Positions 57,150 to 64,000 of a stretch of 64,000 bases of DNA are shown here, piece by piece. A program made the translations under genes and the position numbers. Source of the stretch: Ophiura sarsii. Its lineage: Eukaryota; Echinodermata; Ophiuroidea; Amphilepidida; Ophiuridae. A model generated the notes under the pieces. That model was not told the origin of the DNA. It saw only the letters and a list, made by a program, of their open reading frames with translations, and searched no databases. The stretch is from assembly GCA_035610835.1 (NCBI GenBank), contig CM069452.1, positions 27,268,143 to 27,332,142 of the forward strand, written 5' to 3'. The stretch's first letter is position 1, and every line of letters starts with the position of its first letter.

Positions 57150-57433
57150 TCATAGTATAACACACGCTGATTCAACTACGAAAAAATAAGTCAGAGGTTT
57201 TGACAAGAGCCGACTTATTGGTGGCAGGAATCGTGTTGCAATGATGATATCGTTACTATAGTAACGATAAAGCCATGCAAAGTTACGGACATCCGAACAA
57301 TATCTGAGGCAAGGTCGATTCGCTACAAACATATATTTTTGATCGAATAGTCAGTAAAGCATAAACTCATAATCCCCTGAAATAAACGTTTACTATATAT
57401 ATAAGAATCAGACAGATATCTACTCGCTACTTA

Positions 57434-57938
57434 TGCACTTATTAATTGCAAGCCCGTCCCCGGTGACCCGGGGCATGGCGGAGACTATGCGGGGACCGTA
57501 CACGGAGTGTACAAACAAATGATGCCCGGCTATGCGGGGGATTGTACGCGGACGTTCCAACTGTACCCCCGCTAGCCGGGGCGTGTAGCGGAGACGTACG
57601 CTAAGGTACACAAATGTACACCCCGCGCGCTTGCTATAAATAAGCTAGAGATGTGATGCGATTGACGAAATAAGCCTAATAAACACATAAGGAACACATA
57701 GAAATGCATTCCGTTATGGTTGTGCCGGGAAATTGGTGCCCGGGACTGTACACTTTGTCCCGGCCAAAGGGGGCCGGGACTGTAGCGGGGACGTACAAAC
57801 AAATGGTGCCCGGCCCTGCGGGGACCGTACACGATTGTACCCGGGACGTCACATGGGCAATGTTTACGTCCCGGCCCTAATCCCTGGTATCCCTGGGTCC
57901 ACCGGGGCCGGGGATGCATAGATGCATTGATAAGTGCA
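57434..57938. mobile_element. 505-bp GC-rich TIR element flanked by TTA
   Basis: The ends TGCACTTATTAATTGCA and, inverted, TGCACTTATCAATGCA sit next to TTA (57431-57433, 57939-57941). The interior is strikingly GC-rich for this window. It repeats a GCGGGGACCGTACAC / GTACAAACAAATG-TGCCCGG unit (57490-57530, 57790-57840) in complex direct and inverted order. Open frames through it are by-products of the repeat. A TTA target suggests PIF/Harbinger; the termini are unusual. Confidence 0.6.
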
Positions 57939-58573
57939 TTATAATATGAACTAACAATATGAAACAGTATCACTGAATATACTTTTGATTTTGATTAGTT
58001 GTATATGAACGAAATGCAATAGATTTACTCAGTAGACCATACTATATTTCAATAAGAACAAATATAAACACTGTAAATACATGTGAATGTTTATTCTATA
58101 ACACATGATGTATTACATTCAGATATTAAAGACAAAGACACGGTAACAAAGTGAGATACATATTTGAAATAAGAGAACTCGCAAACGAAAAACATGTTCC
58201 AAAATAATGACTTGTTTGTATTTATGATAATTTCTTTTCAAATACATTATTTGATATAGGAAGAAAACATACATTTCGCAAACGACATATTGTATTACAC
58301 CGTATACTAGCTATTTATTTGAAGTATTGAGTAACTGCAGGCATGGTGTGGTCAATGAATATAAATTAAAATGCTGTATTAAAATGCGTATCAAAGGAAT
58401 GTAATTAGCAAGAGTGGTATATGCAACGAGAGTTGTCAGAAATTAATTACAACTATTTACACGCCTGATCAATAACCTAGTGCTGGCGGATATCTGGCGA
58501 ACGTGTAATTTACATTGTCAAGCATGACTATACCTGCTGAAATACTTGATCGTGTATTACTCCCCATCAGTAG

Positions 58574-58789
58574 AATACCCAACGGTTATGTCATAAATAC
58601 AAACCAAGCCAGAATTACAACACAAACGCCAGATTGCGCCAGAGGCAAGGATTCTACAATTTGGACAATATGAGTTTCAACAAATCAGGTCGTTTCGGAC
58701 GAAGGAAGATCAAGAAGCTCGACATATCACGTATCTATATACCGACGGCATATTGTAAACGCCCAAAGGTTTCAGCCTGTTATTGTTAA
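58574..58789 (+). other. Small open frame retained in W copies (W4 version)
   Basis: The frame opens after TAG (58571-58573) and its Met at 58670 begins MSFNKSGRFGRRK, ending SACYC-stop. In-frame agreement with W1, including the stop position despite indels upstream, is why it is noted. No signal peptide. Likely not coding. Confidence 0.15.
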
Positions 58790-59560
58790 CGGATAAAATC
58801 GTGGAATAGGCGCACATATAGGGCATCATAAACATGTAGGGTAATATCGAAGAGGAAGCTGATCAGGATAGAGGTGGGACCATGACACAGTCCCATACAA
58901 ATACAACGCTAATGTTTCAAAAATCATACAAGAACAGAAATAAAAGATCAGGGATGCTTATATGTGACTGCATATTTTTAGCATTTACCCCGATATCTTA
59001 ACCAAACGTATTCACGAATAAGATGAAGTATACAGCGTATATCGTAACCCGATAATGAACTTGGCTATTTTTTCAGAATATAAATTAAGGTATGTAAAAG
59101 ACTTAATTCTACACATAGTAGCAATTCAACATGCTTGAAGTATCAAAATATCCGAGGGCAAAACAACTTCGCGTCTGTGTTAACATACACTAACTGAGCA
59201 TTGTATCCTTCACTTAATGGTATCAACTTACAGTTGACTAAACAACATCGTTTACAGTATACAGATTGAGTATCTAAAGACATCACACTCAGATAGTCAT
59301 GATAGTATCCATTTAACTTTCAAGAGATGCATTTTATTTACTCACAGTTGCAACGTTCGAAGCCCTGCTTTCATCATCACTTTAGTGAGCACTAGTGCAA
59401 TAACAACGGATTTATATGATTTGCCTAAATGAAAAGTAGCTCCGAGTCATTTCGACATCAAGTATCTGCAGTTGTCAAGTCGTATTAAAATGGGTCTACA
59501 AGACCGTTATTGTATTTCTATAAAAAAATTAATATAAAATCCAAATATTCCTTTGAAAAT

Positions 59561-60123
59561 GCTTTGTTGGCTGATTGCCATGTAATGTGTTACTGGCAAT
59601 ACTTTAATATTACTTGCTATGTATATGACGTAGATGGCGGATCCTGAAACCGAGGTGCACCTAAGACGTTAAAACACGTGGTAAATTTTGAGTCAGTGTT
59701 GTCATACATATTGATTGGACCATGTATATGTGTCTTTGAAGAGATCGAATGTATATTACCCTTAATTGATAACATATAAAGTCGACTCATCCAAGACCGA
59801 TCTTACAATGACGTTACACAGCCGTTCCATTGGCTGGAAAAAGGAGGTTTTTTACTGACGAAACTACATGTATGGAATCAGTTGGAGTGAAAACAGGCCA
59901 TAATGAAAAATAGTTATGTTAACAACCATTCTTGTCATTAAAATCCAGATTGCACCATGATATTATTTTAATTTCTGTGCCTACTGCTGGTCCTCCTCGT
60001 CACTTGAAACTGATTCTGTTGCGGAATCTTCCCTAAGCTTGACGAGTACCTGCTCAATTTCTATATGAGAACATGCTTATAGCATATTGCCAATCCGTTT
60101 GTGATATGATCCATATTGCCGAG
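59561..60123. other. No gene seen
   Basis: Nothing recognised and no paralogue found. Confidence 0.45.
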
Positions 60124-60441
60124 TCAAACAGTGATAGCAAATAAATACGTACGCACCAGCCAATCATCAGCTATGAACGCGGTCGTAATTGCCTTCCTTG
60201 AATTTGTCAAAACACGCACTACATTGAGGTAAGTGGTGCGCGTATCAAACGGAATAATGTCAACCATACGCGCGTATGTAATGTCAGTTATACCGTTTAC
60301 AAAATATAAGGTATCGGTAATGATATTTCCCACTGGAATGCGCTTTTGTTTATTACACTCATGACATGGGTTGCTATAATTTGGTACGTCTGACATTTGT
60401 GATATCATGCGAGTGTAAACAAACATCGCGAACGGGATCAA
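60124..60441 (-). other. 105-residue open frame partly kept in the paralogue
   Basis: Minus-strand frame with TLYFVNGITDITYARMV and TTYLNVVRVLT. The paralogous minus strand at about 38600-38760 keeps NSIIDITYTQMV and YLYVVRELT in one frame across a 12-base in-frame deletion, then meets a frameshift and stop. No known domain. It could be a dead transposon gene or chance. Confidence 0.2.
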
Positions 60442-60449
60442 TGTTTCAA

Positions 60450-61265
60450 ATTAATATGGACCGATGGCTCAAATCATTGAAGTTTCCTTTTTAACTGTTC
60501 GCAGGCAGGAGTCAATCGAGCCATCGTTAAGACTGTTATGATTAACAGTTAGAGTAAATGGCGTTCAATGTTACAAATACTTCGAATAGTAGCAGTAACG
60601 ATTTGCCATGTTGGTCTCCCGGGGGTGTGTTAATAGTGTGCGTTATGTTGGAGTGGGTGATTACTTAAAGAGTAGTCAAGGTGACATAGCTGTGATGATA
60701 TGACGTAGATGCCACGGGTTCGAGTTATGACTGGGTGATATTGATCGAGTTTACAAAACGGTGGGAACTACGGGTGGATATGTATCGATATATGAACAAA
60801 TAAAGCAACAAGTCTGCGTGTTATTAGGGAGATTGTTGAAAGATCCGCATGCTTTTAAAACGACAACATTCTGTATCGTGATTACGTATTTTGTGTGGGT
60901 GTAAGCTATTAAGACGGCTCAACGCAAGTGTTTGCACTGATGAATCTAAACCTTTGAAAATGCAATTCGTATTAACTTTTGTTTACATACCAAATTGGCG
61001 GCGATACGCGACTCACACATTTCATTTTTTGACTTTTCTAGGCCGGCTTTGAATAATACAGCATTAACACGTCGGGTGATATTTGTGTGAATCGGATCAA
61101 TGATGCATAATGCATGTTTGCATTTGCATATTGTTGTCACAGTTTTTTTTATAAAACATGAACACATCAGCGTAGTCAAAACACTTGACTATTTGACGTT
61201 CGTATTACGTAGGCGCAGTTCGTTCAGCTTACGAATGTGTAACATAAATATAATGCGACACCATG
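60450..61265. repeat. Duplicated block V, partial diverged copy V3
   Basis: Shares with V1/V2 TTTTTAACTGTTCGCAGG-AG, GTGATTATGAAG-like segments, GGGAGATTGTTG-AAGATCCG, TACCAAATTGGCGGCGAT, TTTTCTAGGCCGGCTTTGAA and ATAATGCGACACCATG. Its lower identity makes it the oldest V copy. It lacks the PLE inserted beside V1. Confidence 0.7.
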
Positions 61266-61287
61266 CCCATGCCATCCCTGTTAACAC

Positions 61288-61455
61288 AGATACGTCGGGC
61301 CGACGTTTTTGATTTTGGTCAGACCAAACGTCCCAGAAACGTCGGCTTCTTATGGGGCCTACGGCGCACCGACCATTTATGGGAAACGTCGGTGGGACGT
61401 TGGGAAGACGTACAGAGTGACGTTTAGCCGACATTTTCCCGATTTTATGCCGACC
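61288..61455. repeat. ACGTCGGC-type degenerate minisatellite
   Basis: Repeated ACGTCGG / CCGACGT units in both orientations (ACGTCGGGCCGACGT, AAACGTCGGCTTC, AACGTCGGTGGGACGT, GTTTAGCCGACATTTT). No gene. Confidence 0.6.
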
Positions 61456-61548
61456 TATTTGATCATTAGAATAATTAAATGCAAATGATATTTTAATGCG
61501 GAAACAATGCAGGACCATATTTCTTGCATTTTTGAATTACCTTAAATT

Positions 61549-61620
61549 GACCGGACCGGGGATTGAACCCGGGTCCTCTGTATCCTAAGTCTGACGCATT
61601 ATCGACTAAAGCTGACGAAG
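61549..61620 (-). repeat. tRNA-like sequence
   Basis: On the minus strand TTTAGTCGATAATGCGTC (A-box region) is followed by CCCGGGTTCAATCCCCGG, a perfect T arm with B box. The acceptor stem does not pair. tRNA-derived remnant. Confidence 0.5.
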
Positions 61621-61643
61621 TACTTGCTATTGTTGAAGTGTTT

Positions 61644-62274
61644 AAAACACTTAAAACAATTAAAACACTGGATGGTAATGATCTTGATATTGTCCAAGAC
61701 TTCAAATACCTTGGTGCCTGGATTGCTAGTAGTGAGCAAGATTTCAACATAAGAAAGGCTCAAGCTTGGAAAGCCTGTAACAGCATGACAAAAATATGGA
61801 ACAGTAAACTCCCAAGAAACCTGAAAATAAAGCTGTTTACCACCACTGTTGAATCTGTTTTGACCTATGGAGCCGAGACTTGGACACTAACAGCTAAAAT
61901 GAGAAGAGCGCTGGATGGTTGCTACACTCGCCTCTTAAGAAAAGCACTTAATGTATCATGGCAATCTCACACCACCAACAAAGATCTATATGGGAACCTG
62001 CTACCAATATCAGAGAGGCTAAGACGGAGGAGATTAAAATTTGCCGGCCACTGTGCCAGAAGGGAAGAGGAAGCAGTCTCCAAAGTTCTCCTGTGGCAAC
62101 CCAAGCATGGACACAAGGCTAGAGGACCACCACGTAAGAATTACATCAAGCTTTTATCAGAGGATACAGGACTAACTAGGCAGGACATGAAAAACTGCAT
62201 GCTTGAAAGACCAGTATGGAAGGCCATAACAGAAGTCCGTCCCTTCGGGACGCCTTAAGCAAGTAAGCAAGCAA
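61644..62274 (+). pseudogene. 5'-truncated LINE: RT C terminus, with 12-bp target duplications
   Basis: Perfect direct repeats GTTGAAGTGTTT at 61632-61643 and 62275-62286 bracket the copy. Coding from about 61665 to the stop at 62256-62258 reads IVQDFKYLGAWI, TVESVLTYGAETWTL, LRKALNVSWQSH, LYGNLLPISERLRRR and LKFAGHCARR, then LWQPKHG. This is a common transposon-derived RT C-terminal type (RTE/CR1-like in general form). The last codons form the hairpin CGTCCCTTCGGGACG (62239-62253), followed by an AAGC/AAGT tail. The 5' end is truncated, so only the RT tail survives. The frame is uninterrupted, implying a fairly recent insertion. The open frame upstream of 61644 belongs to the tRNA-like flank, not to the LINE. 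Confidence 0.9.
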
Positions 62275-62286
62275 GTTGAAGTGTTT

Positions 62287-62697
62287 TGTGTTAATATATA
62301 TAAACTATGACTAGATAGAAATACATAATATGCTGAAATTAGTTTGTAAATGTTGATAATGACATGAGCAAAATCGTTTTTTCTCAACCCGAAGTTATGT
62401 TTGGTGTTCATAATGGAAATGGAAAATAATAAAAAGTGAAACTTGATTATCGACTACAATAAATTATGAATAGGCATAGGTAAAATGTCAAAATTAACAT
62501 AGTATTTCTTTCAAAGGTCGATGTTGGTCGATTTGTTGTTGTTGTCACTGGTTGTGGTGACCGCTGCCAAATATGTCGAGCAGTTAAGTTAAAGTTTTTT
62601 GGTTGGAGTGAGTGTAAAGCTACATGATCAGCCCTATTCACTAAAGCCACATTATCATAAATAGCATTTGATTATGGAGCGCGAATAATAGCATATA
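62287..62697. other. No gene seen
   Basis: Nothing recognised. Confidence 0.5.
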
Positions 62698-62699
62698 TA

Positions 62700-63875
62700 C
62701 GAGGGTTGGTTCATTAAGTTATGAAAGTGATTATGGTATGGGATACCTGAGTAATTCTATTGGATTTCTGAGTATGACCTATGACGTCATAGCATTAGCT
62801 TAAAGTAAGTACACTTTGGACACTGCTGAATTTAAAATATTTGTAAGAAACACGTGGTAAGAAGATTGCATAACATGAAACCAGATATTTTGGCATGAAT
62901 ATGATACCTCAGGCATTAAATTTAATCCCTGTTAAATTTGAACCACGTAGTATAAGAGGAAAAATGCCCAGTCAGTGAATCACTAATGTTGAGAAAAATA
63001 AAACAAATTAGGACAAATCCAAGAAATTCACCAGTTTGGGCGATTCCATTAGATAGTCAACTAGTTATATGAACTTGTATACATGAAACCTACCGAAAAT
63101 ATACACATGCGCAGATAGCAGATACTTTTGAACTGGGCCAAAAAATAGCAAAAATCATGAATTTTACCAGATAAAAGCTTACTGTGCCTTCGAAATATAA
63201 TCAGAAACATTAAACAATGCTTAAATCAATGTGTATAATTATTTTGATAATTAAAATGAAGATATACATGAACGCATCAATCAAATATGGCTGCCACAAC
63301 CGCTCTTATTACTGATACTTTAGAGCTACTAAATGTGTAATGTTAGAGTAATCGTCACATAATGCCAACGGTTTGAGGACATTTTATGATCAGCTTCTTT
63401 TGAAATCCCCACTATTATTGCTTTACATCACACAACAATTTATTCAATTATAATCCTTCCATTGTTCTCTGTCCTTTGTTGTTTTCTATGGTTTATTTTT
63501 TGCGGATTTTATTTCATAAAAACATATTTGAGATGGTCCCTTCTTTTTTATATTAAAGAATTCAGATCTAACAAATTCAGATTCAGATCTGTACCAAGTG
63601 TTATCTGTTTCTATGCTTGCTTTGCCGAGATATACGCAAATGTATCTATCGATCCATATTTCAACCTATTGCATATATCCAGCCAAATATTGACAGATTT
63701 CAGGCAGTGTCTAGAGTGTACTTATTTTAAGATATGCTGTGACGTCATAGATCATACTTAAAAGTCCAAAAGTGCATTGTTTGAAAGACAAATGTTCATA
63801 CTTTGTATTGATCATATAGAATTACTCATGCCTCCCATGCCATGATCACTTTCATAACTTAATGACCAACCCTCG
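62700..63875. mobile_element. 1.2-kb mariner-like TIR element
   Basis: TA flanks at 62698-62699 and 63876-63877. Ends CGAGGGTTGGTTCATTAAGT with TATGAAAGTGAT and, inverted, CGAGGGTTGGTCATTAAGTT with ATGAAAGTGAT. Symmetry is good for about 60 bases, and a second inverted patch (TATGACGTCATAG / CTGTGACGTCATAG) lies further in. A 99-residue frame (63462-63761) is not a recognisable transposase. The terminus resembles the CGAGGGTCATTCAATAAGTT of the 17561/25950 elements, so they are related mariner-type families. Confidence 0.75.
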
Positions 63876-64000
63876 TAAAAGTGCTGCTGTTTCATCATTA
63901 GTCAAATGGGTTCCTCCAACGCCCAATGGACGATGTCTAAAATCGAAACCGATATGCAAATAAATTATAAAAAATATAAAAGCCGGTGTGTTGGATTCGT

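Larger units (their letters stand above)
57150..59560. repeat. Duplicated block W, copy W4
   Basis: Collinear with W2 and W1, interrupted by 57434-57938 and flanking extra sequence. It leads on to 60140-61265, which matches the W1-V1 region, so W4 to V3 is a second copy of the W1 to V1 arrangement about 22 kb away in the same orientation. Confidence 0.7.

Noticed and set aside
57572..57973. 133-residue proline/arginine-rich open frame
   Set aside because: It is translated from the repeated GC-rich interior of a TIR element; the repeat structure explains the open frame.
61563..61643. N-terminal extension (starting MNPGPLYPK) of the LINE frame
   Set aside because: It lies upstream of the 12-base target duplication and overlaps a tRNA-like sequence on the other strand, so it is not LINE coding sequence.
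63462..63761. Mariner transposase remnant in the 62700 element
   Set aside because: The 99 residues are phenylalanine/isoleucine/cysteine-rich and show no D,D34D or helix-turn-helix pattern.

Overview
This is AT-rich animal nuclear DNA with no convincing host protein-coding gene. It holds no operons, rRNA or CRISPR. What can be recognised is transposon debris: Penelope-like elements (PLEs) with GIY-YIG endonuclease, LINE reverse-transcriptase tails, many terminal-inverted-repeat (TIR) DNA elements, tRNA-derived SINE pieces, poly-G tracts and microsatellites. Together these point to an invertebrate metazoan, perhaps a marine one. I cannot name the phylum from sequence alone. Boundaries and similarities were found by eye, so edges may be off by a few to tens of bases.

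Layout. 0-12.4 kb: unique or old repeat-derived DNA carrying a TA-flanked TIR element (569-1037), a short foldback element (1965-2159), a PLE with inverted terminal repeats (3088-4311), a GC-rich TTA-flanked MITE (6094-6243), a three-copy foldback (8115-8516) and an RT-bearing PLE pseudogene (9905-11345, minus). 12.4-29.8 kb: a head-to-tail tandem duplication, unit A 12411-21848 and unit B 21849 to about 29815. Each unit is itself built from two diverged copies of a smaller module. Older remnants of that module lie at about 7.85-9.65 kb, 4.9-5.4 kb and in the first 200 bases. 29.3-33.9 kb: two tandem copies of the unit-end module. The second is split by a Tc1-like element (30189-32859), which itself contains a second TIR element. 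33.9-35.9 kb: the least repetitive stretch and the only place where a host exon or promoter can be argued, weakly. 35.9-61.3 kb: an interleaved set of duplicated blocks. Block W occurs at about 35.9, 53.6, 56.1 and 57.2-59.6 kb. Block V occurs at 39.9-44.7, 44.9-48.6 and 60.4-61.3 kb. 61.3-64 kb: a minisatellite, a tRNA-like piece, a 5'-truncated LINE with perfect target-site duplications, and a mariner-like TIR element.

The most useful property of the window is that its internal duplicates act as natural empty sites. Comparing paralogues dates and delimits insertions: a TA insertion present in unit A but not B, a TTA insertion present in V1 but not V2, a TTAA insertion present in W1 but not in two other W copies, and a 144-base insertion present in V2 but not V1. 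Five separate elements sit between TTA direct repeats, the target used by PIF/Harbinger transposons. One of them is a 148-base perfect hairpin made from the ends of a 3.6-kb relative about 1.1 kb away.

Nothing here encodes an intact transposase or a complete reverse transcriptase. The elements therefore look non-autonomous or dead, mobilised in the past by copies elsewhere in the genome.
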